DNA from: Chitinophagaceae bacterium BSSC1
Lineage (GTDB): Bacteria > Bacteroidota > Bacteroidia > Chitinophagales > Chitinophagaceae
Reading direction: 5' to 3'
Assembly (NCBI GenBank): GCA_002256435.1
Contig: NKJC01000001.1
Location: 1,674,001-1,738,000 of the forward strand
DNA: 64,000 nt
In this document: one piece after another, positions 17,061 to 25,869 of the stretch
How the letters are laid out: the number at the start of each line of letters is the position of its first letter
Numbering within the stretch: position 1 is the stretch's first letter
The notes under the pieces: model-generated
Databases searched by the model: none
Told to the model about the DNA's origin: nothing
The model's input: the letters and a program-made list of their open reading frames with translations, nothing else
Translations under genes and position numbers: made by a program

Positions 17061-18203
17061 TTACTTTGTTGCTAAATCCTGATGCATAAATCGTTTGGTC
17101 AGCCATTTTCTAATGGGTAAGTCATAGAGTTTTAAAGCCAGATAAGCTATACCAATGGTAGTAATAATCAGTGGTATGCCCACTTTTACACCCAAGTCTA
17201 AAGGAACTTTATTATTGGACACCCAGGCGTAAAACATTAGGATAAAAGGGAAATGCGTTATGTAGAGCGGATAAGAAATATCGCCAAGAGCAACACAGCA
17301 TTTTTGAATCAAAGGGTTTGTGATTTTTCCAATGGCTCCTAGATATATGATGATGGGAAATACCAATGATAAGATCAATGCTTCATATAAGCCGTTGAGC
17401 CAAACATTGCTATGGTCGCCAACTCTTGGTGATGCCAAAACCAAGATCAATAAAATGCTAGCTACAAAGAAGGTGTTTTTCTCTATTTGAATTTTGACTA
17501 TTCTTCTAAGTAACATGCCAGCCATATAAGGAAATAGTAGACGCGTAAAGCCAATGACCAATTGTTCTGGCTCCAAGGACCATCCTCCAATCAAATCTCC
17601 TGAAGGGCTGGTAATGGCTACATAGTATAAATTAGCCCCAGCAAGAATAACCAGTAAGCCCAAGAAAAGATTGGGTAATTTTCTCAATACAAAAGCGTGT
17701 AAAATATTGGCTAAGTATTCAAAAAACAGTGACCAAGCTGGTCCATTCAATGGATGCATTTCATTCCATCCACGGATATCCATAGTTGGTGGAATGGGAA
17801 TTAAAGTAAAACCAATCAGCATCACTAGAATTAAGCTTGTTACTGGTGTGCCGGCTATTTTTGGGAAAACTGCAGATTGCTGATAATAAAAAAAGATGGC
17901 ACCAAAAGTCATTCCAAGAATAATCAATGGATGCAACCTGATCAACCTTCTTTTAAAGAAATCTTTGATGGTCATGCTGCCCCATCTATCGTCATATGCA
18001 TGTGCCATTACATATCCTGAAAGCATAAAGAAAAAGTCAACCGCTAAATAGCCATGGTTGATAATCAATTTATGATAATCTCCTGCACAAAATATTTCAA
18101 AAGTATGCATGCACACCACCATAATAGCAGCAATACCGCGTAAAGCGTCTAGAATAAGCAAATGCTTTTTGGAATCCGAATAAGCAGATTGGGCAGCAAT
18201 CAT
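17061..18203 (-). CDS. Acyltransferase-3 (OafA/YrhL-type) membrane protein
   Basis: A 380-residue inner-membrane protein with about ten transmembrane segments. LLILDALRGIAAIMVVCMHTFEIF and GYLAVDFFFMLSGYVMAHAYDDRWG...FFKRRLIRLHPL are the conserved R...H and FFMLSGYV motifs of acyltransferase family 3. Relatives transfer acetyl or other acyl groups from the cytoplasm to extracytoplasmic sugars such as O-antigen, exopolysaccharide or peptidoglycan. It has no SGNH domain. There is no clear partner; the heparinase-like lyase and CBM pair lies upstream on the same strand but about 110 bp away, so it probably has a separate promoter. Confidence 0.9.
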   Translation of the reverse strand: MIAAQSAYSDSKKHLLILDALRGIAAIMVVCMHTFEIFCAGDYHKLIINHGYLAVDFFFMLSGYVMAHAYDDRWGSMTIKDFFKRRLIRLHPLIILGMTFGAIFFYYQQSAVFPKIAGTPVTSLILVMLIGFTLIPIPPTMDIRGWNEMHPLNGPAWSLFFEYLANILHAFVLRKLPNLFLGLLVILAGANLYYVAITSPSGDLIGGWSLEPEQLVIGFTRLLFPYMAGMLLRRIVKIQIEKNTFFVASILLILVLASPRVGDHSNVWLNGLYEALILSLVFPIIIYLGAIGKITNPLIQKCCVALGDISYPLYITHFPFILMFYAWVSNNKVPLDLGVKVGIPLIITTIGIAYLALKLYDLPIRKWLTKRFMHQDLATK

Positions 18204-18313
18204 TTAATAGTGTTTCTATTTGTAAATGTGTATTACAATTTAGTATTTAGTCAGAAAAACTGAATAAAAAATTTGAAAAGATGCTATTTGTTTGAATTTT
18301 GCATTCGGTTTGA

Positions 18314-19006
18314 TTATTTCTTTTCTTCTAAACGTACAAAATCCAAATAAGCCAAATTGGCTCCTGTATTGTATTTCAGGGTAATTAGGTTCAGACCCGC
18401 AACAGGGAAAATAATTTCACCAACAGTGGCTTGAGTCCAATAATGCCAATTGCCGGTATCTTCTGGCAATTTTAATTTCACCGCTTCTTTCCCATTGAGA
18501 AACAAAGATGAATTGTTGTCCTTGTTGCCATAAACGGTAATGATTTTGTATCTGCCCGGGGCTTTTACATTCACGGTGTAGTTGGTCCATTCATTGTCCG
18601 ATTCCCAACCAATATAGAGTTGGTTAACAGCTGGGTCAACCTTATTGGGATGATTAAAGTCTGCCCAATCCTTGGTATAAGAAATATCTACTCCCTCTTT
18701 CTCTCTAAAGAAAGCCGTATAAGCCGATATACCAGGTCTATGATGACTACCGTAATCATGTACTTCATGATTCAATTTGGAACCTTCATTTTCAGGACTG
18801 TTATCATGATAAGCAACACCCTCACCCCCTAGATCATAATAAGCTAATTCAACCCTGCCTGGTATTGCTTGTGCACCCAGTTTGTAGTATTTGTCTTTAA
18901 AGGGTTTTCCTTTGTAGTCTTTGGGAATTTGCGCCAATGAAAATTGAGAAAAGCAAAGCATTCCCAACAGATAAAACCAAACTTGAAAACGTTTTTTCTT
19001 GTTCAT
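18314..19006 (-). CDS. Secreted CBM6-like carbohydrate-binding protein
   Basis: A 230-residue exported protein; the ATG at 19006 gives a good signal peptide (RFQVWFYLLGMLCFSQFSLAQ). A single beta-sandwich module fills the rest: AYYDLGGEGVAYHDNSPENEGS at the start, then WTNYTVNVKAPGRYKIITVYGNKDNNSSLFLNGKEAVKL and GLNLITLKYNTGANLAYLDFVRLEE. These are the classical CBM6/CBM35 features, including the terminal Asp-phenylalanine strand. No catalytic domain is attached. It begins 4 bp after the stop of the heparinase-type lyase, so it probably binds that enzyme's polymer. Confidence 0.8.
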   Translation of the reverse strand: MNKKKRFQVWFYLLGMLCFSQFSLAQIPKDYKGKPFKDKYYKLGAQAIPGRVELAYYDLGGEGVAYHDNSPENEGSKLNHEVHDYGSHHRPGISAYTAFFREKEGVDISYTKDWADFNHPNKVDPAVNQLYIGWESDNEWTNYTVNVKAPGRYKIITVYGNKDNNSSLFLNGKEAVKLKLPEDTGNWHYWTQATVGEIIFPVAGLNLITLKYNTGANLAYLDFVRLEEKK

Positions 19007-19010
19007 GAGC

Positions 19011-21290
19011 TTATTTTTTTTGTAATAAAAATTTTCCTCCCTTGCTGTTAAAATAAATAGTGCCAGCATCTTTGTTTACCGTAAAAATTTGTTTTCCATT
19101 TACAGATTGAACTAACCATTTACCCGGAGACAAATCAGTGATTAATACCTGATAAGACTTTTTAGTATCGCCAATGGCAAAAGCAATTTCTCCTGATTGG
19201 TTATTGGCCAAATTCAATGCTTGTGCTACAATTCTATCTGCAATAGCAATGGCCACATATTGCCCATTGGAAGAAAAACATTTTTCAACAGGTAATGCTG
19301 TTTGAACAGGTAGTGCATCCATTACTTGAATCACATTCAAGAACTGATCAGAACGGGAAGCGTTTTTGGGAGATAGTTCTACGCGCCACTGACCTGCATC
19401 TTCCTGTGTAACAGTGCCCCAATTTTTTCCATCCACCCAATATTCTTTACCTGAACCACCCAGTTTTTCAATTTGTTGATTCTCTAGAGTGGGTAGTAGA
19501 ACGGTGTTGAGCAACCTCCCATTTCTACCAGCATTGGTGTTTTCAAAAGAAATGGTATTACCCTGAATACTAGGTTCGTTTTGTGAATGCAATAACCAAG
19601 TCTTTTTAAAGGATGCTTGACTGGCCACTACTTTATCCAATACTATCAATGCGCCAGGAATGGTATTCTGTTTGAGGTTGAGAAAGACAAAACTTCTACA
19701 AACCGTATCGGCTTTTGCCGGATAAATAGCCACATTCTTTGGAATATTATAAGCCGCAGTCATATTCCCTTTTAGGTAACTATAGTCTGGCTCATTTCCT
19801 TTTGCAATATCCATGGCCAATACCTGTGCCGATTTGCCCGCGTTCAACATTTCTTGGGTACTATCCCAAGCCCTATTCTTATAACTGAATTGACCTCCGT
19901 CTCTAGATTGTGCTTTTATATTAGAGCCCTCGTAAGGAGTTGGTTCATTGGGGTCAAGAATCAGGATTGAATTATGCGCAATAGTTCTGGCATAATAATT
20001 TACATAGTTGGTTTTACCCCACTCATTGTTGGGATCCTTGCCCTGATAGATGCCTGCATCCAATGCTAGATGCCCTTTGTAATAAATGCCAAAATGACCA
20101 ATGTCTAAATGCGTATGGTTCTTGGCATTGTATTCTTTCATGTTCATCAATACCACCATGGCATTGGAGGGTTGACCTTTTTTGTCTAGATCCCAATTAG
20201 TTCGGGCAATCATGATGCCTGACGGCGATGGAAAAAACCTGCTTAGCGGTAATTTGTCAAAAGACTTAGCGGGCAAAAATGGATTGTAATAAATAAAGGC
20301 CCTAGTGCATAAAGCTTCCAGTTTATTCAAATTCAATTTGGCAAAGGATTGTAAAAAGCCATCCTTTGAAAGGGTGGCGGCAATGGGCATGAATTCCAAA
20401 TATTCTTTACCCATAGTGATATTGTTATGGCAGTCTCCCTCAGGCATACCATCCATGTCTTTTTCCTGTGGAATATTGGCATAGAGATCTCTGTAAGTAA
20501 CGGCTGCAATATTGCTGCTATAAGGATGTATGCCAATCTTATCCATCAGAAAGGCTTGCAATATTTCATTACCATATCTCACATGAATATATTGGCTACC
20601 CTGATGATGCGTACCTGCTTCATACCAGGGGTTTCTAGATTTGGCAAATGGGGCTATCTGCTCCTGATAGGCAAAGTCAAAAACTTCTTTTTCCTCATCA
20701 TAGATAGCCAGACCCATGGCCAGAAAAACAGTTGGGGCATATTCGCCATAGTGCCCAGACAAATATTGTTTGGGTGTGTTTTTAAAGATGCAGTACTCCG
20801 CCAAACAGCTTACTTGTTTCATCAAATTGATGAGATTGCTCTTGGTAGGAGCGTCTAATAATATATAACACCAGTCATAAACTAAAGCAGCAGTGATCAC
20901 TGCTTGATAGGCATGGGCATTTTGGTGATAGCCCTTGGCAGAATGAATGGAGCCCAAATATTTTTGAATTAGTTCAATGGCTTCTTTCCCTGCGGCTTGT
21001 TCTTTTTCAGGAGCAAGCAGATAAGAAAAAGCAAGTGCCTCAATTTTCTGACGAATCTTTTCATCTGCCTCACCATTGGCACTGATACCATCTGTCTGGA
21101 ATTGCTTTTGTTGTAAATAAGTTTGATATAAGAACTTGAAATCAGGATGCTGTAACTTTTGTCTTAAAACTGGCAAGTCTTCTTTGGTAACCAATACACG
21201 AGGATGAGAGGGGAGCTGTATAGGCTGATTATTTTGGGAAAAAAGAATGGTCCCAAAAAAAACTGATGCAATGGTTAGAAGGTATTTCAT
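19011..21290 (-). CDS. Secreted heparinase II/III-like polysaccharide lyase
   Basis: A 759-residue protein with a signal peptide (MKYLLTIASVFFGTILFSQ). The first half is an alpha/alpha toroid (LLAPEKEQAAGKEAIELIQKYLG, HAYQAVITAALVYDWCY, SGHYGEYAPTVFLAMGLAIY). The central beta-sandwich holds NHTHLDIGHFGIYYKGHLALDAGIY and YYARTIAHNSILILDPNE. These His-rich motifs match the active-site and structural-metal region of heparinase II-type (PL21-like) lyases. Such enzymes cleave uronic-acid polymers by beta-elimination. The polymer is not known. The CBM6-like gene follows 4 bp downstream, making a two-gene unit separate from the large PUL at 43-58 kb. Confidence 0.85.
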   Translation of the reverse strand: MKYLLTIASVFFGTILFSQNNQPIQLPSHPRVLVTKEDLPVLRQKLQHPDFKFLYQTYLQQKQFQTDGISANGEADEKIRQKIEALAFSYLLAPEKEQAAGKEAIELIQKYLGSIHSAKGYHQNAHAYQAVITAALVYDWCYILLDAPTKSNLINLMKQVSCLAEYCIFKNTPKQYLSGHYGEYAPTVFLAMGLAIYDEEKEVFDFAYQEQIAPFAKSRNPWYEAGTHHQGSQYIHVRYGNEILQAFLMDKIGIHPYSSNIAAVTYRDLYANIPQEKDMDGMPEGDCHNNITMGKEYLEFMPIAATLSKDGFLQSFAKLNLNKLEALCTRAFIYYNPFLPAKSFDKLPLSRFFPSPSGIMIARTNWDLDKKGQPSNAMVVLMNMKEYNAKNHTHLDIGHFGIYYKGHLALDAGIYQGKDPNNEWGKTNYVNYYARTIAHNSILILDPNEPTPYEGSNIKAQSRDGGQFSYKNRAWDSTQEMLNAGKSAQVLAMDIAKGNEPDYSYLKGNMTAAYNIPKNVAIYPAKADTVCRSFVFLNLKQNTIPGALIVLDKVVASQASFKKTWLLHSQNEPSIQGNTISFENTNAGRNGRLLNTVLLPTLENQQIEKLGGSGKEYWVDGKNWGTVTQEDAGQWRVELSPKNASRSDQFLNVIQVMDALPVQTALPVEKCFSSNGQYVAIAIADRIVAQALNLANNQSGEIAFAIGDTKKSYQVLITDLSPGKWLVQSVNGKQIFTVNKDAGTIYFNSKGGKFLLQKK

Positions 21291-21393
21291 GGAGCATAGT
21301 TACTCCTAAATTTATTCTAACAAAACAAGAGTAGAAAATAAGGGTTAAAAAATAGGCAGTATTGGTTGATAAAGGCTTAGTCTTAAAAACCAG

Positions 21394-21768
21394 TTATTTA
21401 TCTGTTTGGGTTCTTTCAAAAATTAACACTAAAATGAAACCAATAATATAGGCACAGATATCTACCCATGAAAAGGAAGTGCCAATTACCGTTGCCGCTA
21501 TTTTGTTATTCTGTAACCCAAGATTTTCAACAATATTCAAGTATTGTAACCCCTCAATGATAAATGAAATGATTAATACCCCAATAGCTGTTGTTTTAAC
21601 GGGAAAGTTCAATATTGTTTTTATAGAATAGTACATCAATATAACCACCAATACATCACCTACATATGGTCTAATAATCTGATCGTGAACATAGAGTGCA
21701 ATCAGAACTTCAGTTACAAACAAAAGCAATGCAAGGAGAAAATATTTGAGGTTGAATTTAAAGGGCAT
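21394..21768 (-). CDS. DUF2809-type membrane protein
   Basis: A 124-residue protein with four transmembrane segments, starting from the ATG at 21768; a TTG at 21807 would overlap the DinB gene. FKFNLKYFLLALLLFVTEVLIALYVHDQIIRPYVGDVLVVILMYYSIK is the DUF2809 signature, with the RPYVGD motif. Its role is unknown; topology resembles VanZ-like small membrane proteins. It lies close behind the DinB-type gene on the same strand. Confidence 0.85.
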   Translation of the reverse strand: MPFKFNLKYFLLALLLFVTEVLIALYVHDQIIRPYVGDVLVVILMYYSIKTILNFPVKTTAIGVLIISFIIEGLQYLNIVENLGLQNNKIAATVIGTSFSWVDICAYIIGFILVLIFERTQTDK

Positions 21769-21796
21769 ATTCTTGTTTTTCTTTTGAACTGTTAAT

Positions 21797-22243
21797 TCAA
21801 CCTTCAATCAGCCTTCTATGATAATTAATTTGTCCTAAATGGTAAGTTAAATGGGTAGTTAAGTGAACCAACAAATATTCAGTTGTTGTTTTTTCGGAAA
21901 ATACTAAAATGGGATATTCCTGATTTAAATCTTCATTGGATAATCCACTTAAAGTGTTTTTTACCATTTCAAGCGTAGCATTCAGTTGTTCAAGTAATAA
22001 GTCTCTTTTGACAAACTTGGTAGAGAATTCCAATTCCCTATTTCTAACATAAGCCGTGCCACCTAATTCCTTTCCAATATAGGTATTCAGATTGCCTATT
22101 AAATGCAGGGTCAAATTTCCGGCGGTATTTGAAATCCCCTTCTCAATTTTCCAAATTGTTGCTTCCTCTTTGTAAAGACTTATCTCAGTCATTAACCTGT
22201 TCAAGTCTCTTTCAAAAAGCTGAATTAATGTGTTTATTATCAT
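21797..22243 (-). CDS. DinB/DUF1572-type metal-binding helical protein
   Basis: A 148-residue four-helix-bundle protein. The metal-ligand pattern is visible: one His in the second helix (NLTLHLIGNLNTYIG) and two in the last (LLVHLTTHLTYHLGQINYHRRL). This is the DinB/YfiT-like fold, whose members include thiol-dependent transferases such as bacillithiol transferases; most are uncharacterised. It sits between the YdeI/DUF1801 gene and the DUF2809 gene in the same direction. No specific substrate can be assigned. Confidence 0.85.
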   Translation of the reverse strand: MIINTLIQLFERDLNRLMTEISLYKEEATIWKIEKGISNTAGNLTLHLIGNLNTYIGKELGGTAYVRNRELEFSTKFVKRDLLLEQLNATLEMVKNTLSGLSNEDLNQEYPILVFSEKTTTEYLLVHLTTHLTYHLGQINYHRRLIEG

Positions 22244-22263
22244 GGAGATATAGCATTAAAGAG

Positions 22264-22842
22264 TTAATCATCCTTTCCCTTTCCCTCTAAGATCTTTGGA
22301 AGAAAGGTTTCAATTCTATTGATTCTTGTGGCAGATTGTTTGGCCGAGGAAAAGAAAAGCAGATAAGCCCTTTGTCTGCCTGGAGTCAGCTTCTCAAATG
22401 CCGTCTTAGCTGCTTTGTTTTTTTGCAAAACAGTTTTGAATTCTTCTGGCATTTCAAATTCTTCCGTTTTTTTGAATGCTACTTTTTTGCCAGATTTTTC
22501 TATCTCAATGGCTTCTTTCACGTAGGCTATGATGGTTGATTTTAAACCCTGAATTTCTGCCAGACTAGTAAAACGTAATTGTCTTCTATCCTGAACATTC
22601 TTGGTTTGTTGAATCAGAATTCCCTTTTTATCTGTCATTAAAACCCCTTTAAAAAAAAGGATGGCGGTATATTCTTTGAAAGAATGAATCAACACTACAT
22701 TATTTCCATTGATAGAATAGCATGGATGCATCCATTTATAATCCTCTTCTAAACCACATTCCATGATTATAGACCTGAGCAGGATCATTTCCTGTTTCCA
22801 GGCTTTGGCTTTATCTAGGAATATTTTTACTTGGGGATTCAT
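22264..22842 (-). CDS. DUF1801 plus YdeI/OmdA two-domain protein
   Basis: A 192-residue protein. Residues 1-110 are DUF1801-like (LRSIIMECGLEEDYKWMHPCYSINGNNVVLIHSFKEYTAILFFKG). The C-terminal part (EEFKTVLQKNKAAKTAFEKLTPGRQRAYLLFFSSAKQSATRINRIETFLPKIL) is the YdeI/OmdA domain. This is the common full-length arrangement in Bacteroidota. YdeI relatives have been linked to polymyxin or bacteriocin tolerance; the biochemical basis is not settled. It has a normal ATG, in contrast to the YdeI-type gene at 15338. Confidence 0.88.
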   Translation of the reverse strand: MNPQVKIFLDKAKAWKQEMILLRSIIMECGLEEDYKWMHPCYSINGNNVVLIHSFKEYTAILFFKGVLMTDKKGILIQQTKNVQDRRQLRFTSLAEIQGLKSTIIAYVKEAIEIEKSGKKVAFKKTEEFEMPEEFKTVLQKNKAAKTAFEKLTPGRQRAYLLFFSSAKQSATRINRIETFLPKILEGKGKDD

Positions 22843-22866
22843 TGTAGTAAGATTTGAATAAAAATA

Positions 22867-23463
22867 CTAAACCTTTTTGGCAACTAATCGGGCTCTTTCC
22901 GCTTCCCAATCCTTTTTGTATTGTACCTTATTTTTTGAAATATCTGCCTGTAAGTCTTTTAGTTTGTTAATGGCATTTTGGTATTTGTCTGGGTAATTAA
23001 GTTTTGAAGAAAAATCATAGTCATTCTTTTCACAATATTCAATTGCAAGATTTAATACCTGAAGATAATTATCGGGGTTAGACTGTAAGAATGGAACCAG
23101 TTTTTTGGCCGATATGGATTTCATAGATTCTGCATATTGCCAATCTTCATTTGGTGCATAGTTGTTGTTAACACCAATATAATAATTCTGTCTTACCAGT
23201 CCAACCTGATAGAAAATAGCAGCTTCTTGAAATTGATTCTGATCAATAAAATACAAAGCTTCAGCAAAAAAATGATAGGGTGTTTTCTTGTCTATCTGAT
23301 TTAGTTGTTGTGTTAAACCTTTGTCTAATGCAGCTATCTTTTTAAGACCATTGAGTGAATCACAGGTTTTATAGAATAAAATATAGTCAATAGGTGCTTG
23401 AGGCTGGGCAAAACTAAAATGGCCTACCAATAAAAGATAGGTGCAGAAAATCAATTGTTTCAT
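22867..23463 (-). CDS. Secreted protein of unknown function with TPR-like helices
   Basis: A 198-residue exported protein with signal peptide MKQLIFCTYLLLVGHFSFAQ. The mature part is helical: YHFFAEALYFIDQNQFQEAAIFYQVGLVRQNYY looks like one tetratricopeptide-type helix pair, and the C-terminus is a charged helix ending in KDWEAERARLVAKKV. I do not recognise a named family. It lies 3 bp after the PhnB-like gene stop, so it is in the same transcription unit of small genes. Confidence 0.6.
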   Translation of the reverse strand: MKQLIFCTYLLLVGHFSFAQPQAPIDYILFYKTCDSLNGLKKIAALDKGLTQQLNQIDKKTPYHFFAEALYFIDQNQFQEAAIFYQVGLVRQNYYIGVNNNYAPNEDWQYAESMKSISAKKLVPFLQSNPDNYLQVLNLAIEYCEKNDYDFSSKLNYPDKYQNAINKLKDLQADISKNKVQYKKDWEAERARLVAKKV

Positions 23464-23466
23464 GTA

Positions 23467-23895
23467 TTAATTTGAGGGATTAAATTCAATCATCCATTCA
23501 ATGCCATACTTGTCACGGAACATCCCAAAATAGGATCCCCAAGGGCTATCGGAAATTGGCATTTCAACATCGCCTCCGGCAGAAAGAGTATTGTAGATGG
23601 CATCAGCTTCTTCTTTGCTTTCTACTATCACAGCTATCTTACTTCTGTTCTCCTGTTCATTTACGGTACCCATGAAGGAAGGAACGTCATTACCCATTAA
23701 CTCATTAGATTTACCTATGGGCAAAGCAATATGCATGATCTTGTTGGCCTCTTTTTCATCTACAGTAAAATCGGCGCTAGCCATCTGACCAAAACGAACT
23801 AGTCTGGAGAATTCGCCTCCAAATACGGATTTGTAAAAATTGAAAGCTTCTTCGGCATTGCCGTTAAAATTTACATGAGGGTTGATGGTAGCCAT
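23467..23895 (-). CDS. PhnB-like VOC-superfamily protein
   Basis: A 142-residue protein of the PhnB/3-demethylubiquinone methyltransferase-like branch of the VOC fold. It starts with INPHVNFNGNAEEAFNFYKSVFGGEFSRLVRFGQM, contains IMHIALPIGKSNELMGNDV, and ends with SPWGSYFGMFRDKYGIEWMIEFN. The conserved GNAEEAFNFYKSVFGGEF motif is diagnostic. Despite the name there is no evidence for methyltransferase activity in such proteins. It is the second of three VOC-fold genes in this region. Confidence 0.9.
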   Translation of the reverse strand: MATINPHVNFNGNAEEAFNFYKSVFGGEFSRLVRFGQMASADFTVDEKEANKIMHIALPIGKSNELMGNDVPSFMGTVNEQENRSKIAVIVESKEEADAIYNTLSAGGDVEMPISDSPWGSYFGMFRDKYGIEWMIEFNPSN

Positions 23896-23940
23896 GGGAT
23901 GCTTTTTTGAGAAGTAACTAAAATAATGAAATTGGTTGAT

Positions 23941-24489
23941 TTAAAAACGGTATCCTAATTTAAAAGATGCTTCTGGGTTAATCAGCGGTAGGCTATAGCT
24001 TTTATTGTCAATAGAGATATTTTTATCGCCTGCCAACTTAAGATTTAAACTAGCCCATGGCGATAGGTAAAAATGTTTGTTAAGCGTAAAATGATATCCT
24101 ACACTTCCATTGGCCAATACGTTATTAAATGTTACTGTATTGATTTTTGTATCGGCCTGAATGCTACTATTCCAATAAACCAATCCAGCACCAGCCCACC
24201 AACCTTTCCAATCCTTTTTTAAAAAACGGTCTACTACCAATGCATATGCATGAATCTGATGATTAGCAAAACCATTTTTGGTTGACCAATCTGGCTTTTT
24301 TACATAAGCTGTTAAAGCTCTAACACGCCACAGTCCCTTACCCATCCAAGCTGCACCAAAATAGCCACCCGTTGCATAGGGGAGCACATCTAATTCTAAA
24401 CCAGCATCCAGTTTCTTTGAGTCAATGCTTTGTGCATGGATATTGCATCCAAAACAAACTAGGATCAGTATTAGATAATATATTTTCAT
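23941..24489 (-). CDS. Secreted outer-membrane beta-barrel-like protein
   Basis: A 182-residue exported protein; I take the ATG at 24489 (MKIYYLILILVCFGCNIHAQ signal, with a Cys that could also make it a lipoprotein). The mature part alternates hydrophobic and polar residues in strands, is rich in aromatic and Gly residues (YATGGYFGAAWMGKGLWRVRAL, WKGWWAGAGLVYWNSS, LNKHFYLSPWASLNLKLAG) and ends with FKLGYRF. A terminal Phe is typical of outer-membrane barrels. The family is not recognised. It lies about 20 bp downstream of the SIMPL gene. Confidence 0.6.
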   Translation of the reverse strand: MKIYYLILILVCFGCNIHAQSIDSKKLDAGLELDVLPYATGGYFGAAWMGKGLWRVRALTAYVKKPDWSTKNGFANHQIHAYALVVDRFLKKDWKGWWAGAGLVYWNSSIQADTKINTVTFNNVLANGSVGYHFTLNKHFYLSPWASLNLKLAGDKNISIDNKSYSLPLINPEASFKLGYRF

Positions 24490-24509
24490 TTGATAAAGGT
24501 GAATCAATT

Positions 24510-25268
24510 TTATTCTAAAAAGAAAACAATGGTACTAACAACCCTTGCTTTTTGAATATAGGGCTCCTTGGGCTTATCACTTTCTGATGCTCCTTCCTCA
24601 TCATATTGATATTTTCCAGCAATGGTAATTTGTCCTTGAGAAGCTGTTTTTATTTTTCCTAAAGTAGCTTGAGAATCATTGGCAAATTGTTCACCGGCAA
24701 TACGAGCGTTTTTGGTACTCTCTGCAATGAGTTTGGGTTTAATAGAGTTTAATTCTGGGAAAGAATAATTAGTTGCAATAGTTGAAGTAAGGTCCTTGCT
24801 AACTAGATCAAGTTTCATCTTGGCAGCTTTGTCTTCTGTTGCTTTAATGTCTTTTGATTGAATGGTCAGGGTTTGAGTAATAATATACCTATCAATTTTC
24901 ACCTTTACTTGTTGATTGCCCTGCCATTCGCTTTCATAATACTTTTGCCTATCGTTAATGTCAAGATTACTTATTTGTATATCTGATTGATTGTAATCCA
25001 CAGTCTTCAAGTAACTAATAATGGCGTTTTTCTTAGCATCGGTTTGTTTGATAACCTCTTGCAAATTATCACCTGAAATAGGGAAACTTACAGAAATAGA
25101 AGCAGCAGTAGCTGTGATATTCATTTCGGCAAGTCCTTTAACGGTGACTATTCTATCCTTATCACTAAAGGTTTTAAGCCCCTTAAAAATAAAAAAGCCC
25201 AACAAGCATAAGCCAACTATTAGCGATGCACTTTGGATGATTGGTTTTGTAAGGGGTCTGTTTTCCAT
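24510..25268 (-). CDS. SIMPL-domain (DUF541) membrane-anchored periplasmic protein
   Basis: A 252-residue protein with one N-terminal transmembrane helix (IIQSASLIVGLCLLGFFIFKG) and a periplasmic SIMPL domain. The latter has DRIVTVKGLAEMNITATAASISVSFPISGDNLQEVIKQTDAKKNAIISYLKTVDYNQSDIQISNLDINDR and a C-terminal strand ARVVSTIVFFLE. SIMPL/YggE-like proteins are tied to oxidative stress protection and oligomerise into rings in some bacteria. It begins about 10 bp after the rhodanese gene stop, so it is cotranscribed with it. Confidence 0.9.
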   Translation of the reverse strand: MENRPLTKPIIQSASLIVGLCLLGFFIFKGLKTFSDKDRIVTVKGLAEMNITATAASISVSFPISGDNLQEVIKQTDAKKNAIISYLKTVDYNQSDIQISNLDINDRQKYYESEWQGNQQVKVKIDRYIITQTLTIQSKDIKATEDKAAKMKLDLVSKDLTSTIATNYSFPELNSIKPKLIAESTKNARIAGEQFANDSQATLGKIKTASQGQITIAGKYQYDEEGASESDKPKEPYIQKARVVSTIVFFLE

Positions 25269-25278
25269 ATTGGTACTA

Positions 25279-25866
25279 TTATAAATTTTTACAACTATTA
25301 TCTTTTAATACACTCATTCCCCCAGCCATATTAGTCACATTTGTAAAACCATTTTGAGTAAGCAAATGACTGGCCCTAGGGCTTCGGTGACTATGTGAAC
25401 AAAAGACAATGATTTCTTTGTTTTTCAAAGAATCAATGCTGGATAGTTTTGAATCAAATTCTTGAATCGGCAGGTTGATAGCATTTTTAAGTGTGCCAAA
25501 ATTGGGATCCGCTTTGCCTTCAAATTCCACTTTGGTTCTAACATCTAACAAAACTACATTGGGATGTTTTTTTATGTAGGCACATATCTCTGAGGGTTGA
25601 ATGGTTTTAAAAACAATGGAACTTGATTTGACCAATTCCATATGACAACTTGGGCATTGACCTGGTTTATCATATACTTGTTTGTCACAGTCATAACCAC
25701 AGGGAATACATTTGTAAATTTCCGGACTAGTTGTTGCTGCTGTTTCTTTGTCTGTTCTTGGAGGATCGCAACTGAAATTGATTACAGCAAATGAAATCAG
25801 TATGACAAATGCTTTAGCCAGATTTGGTAAGCCTAATGAAATTTGAAACCAATATTTAAAATTCAT
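25279..25866 (-). CDS. Rhodanese-domain lipoprotein with a Cys-rich metal-binding module
   Basis: A 195-residue protein with an N-terminal hydrophobic segment and a lipobox (AVINFSCD), so probably a lipoprotein. A short cysteine-rich module follows (IYKCIPCGYDCDKQVYDKPGQCPSCHMELV), resembling the heavy-metal-binding domain found in copper or zinc efflux proteins. The rest is a rhodanese domain: ICAYIKKHPNVVLLDVRTKVEFEG and the active-site loop VFCSHSHRSPRASHLL with Cys as the persulfide carrier. It could transfer sulfur or sense metals in the periplasm. Start and order are supported by the 3-bp spacing to the VOC gene upstream. Confidence 0.85.
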   Translation of the reverse strand: MNFKYWFQISLGLPNLAKAFVILISFAVINFSCDPPRTDKETAATTSPEIYKCIPCGYDCDKQVYDKPGQCPSCHMELVKSSSIVFKTIQPSEICAYIKKHPNVVLLDVRTKVEFEGKADPNFGTLKNAINLPIQEFDSKLSSIDSLKNKEIIVFCSHSHRSPRASHLLTQNGFTNVTNMAGGMSVLKDNSCKNL

Positions 25867-25869
25867 TGC

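Noticed and set aside
20427..20858. Plus-strand frame of 143 codons within the heparinase-like gene
   Set aside because: Antisense shadow of the lyase; no recognisable domain and unlikely composition.
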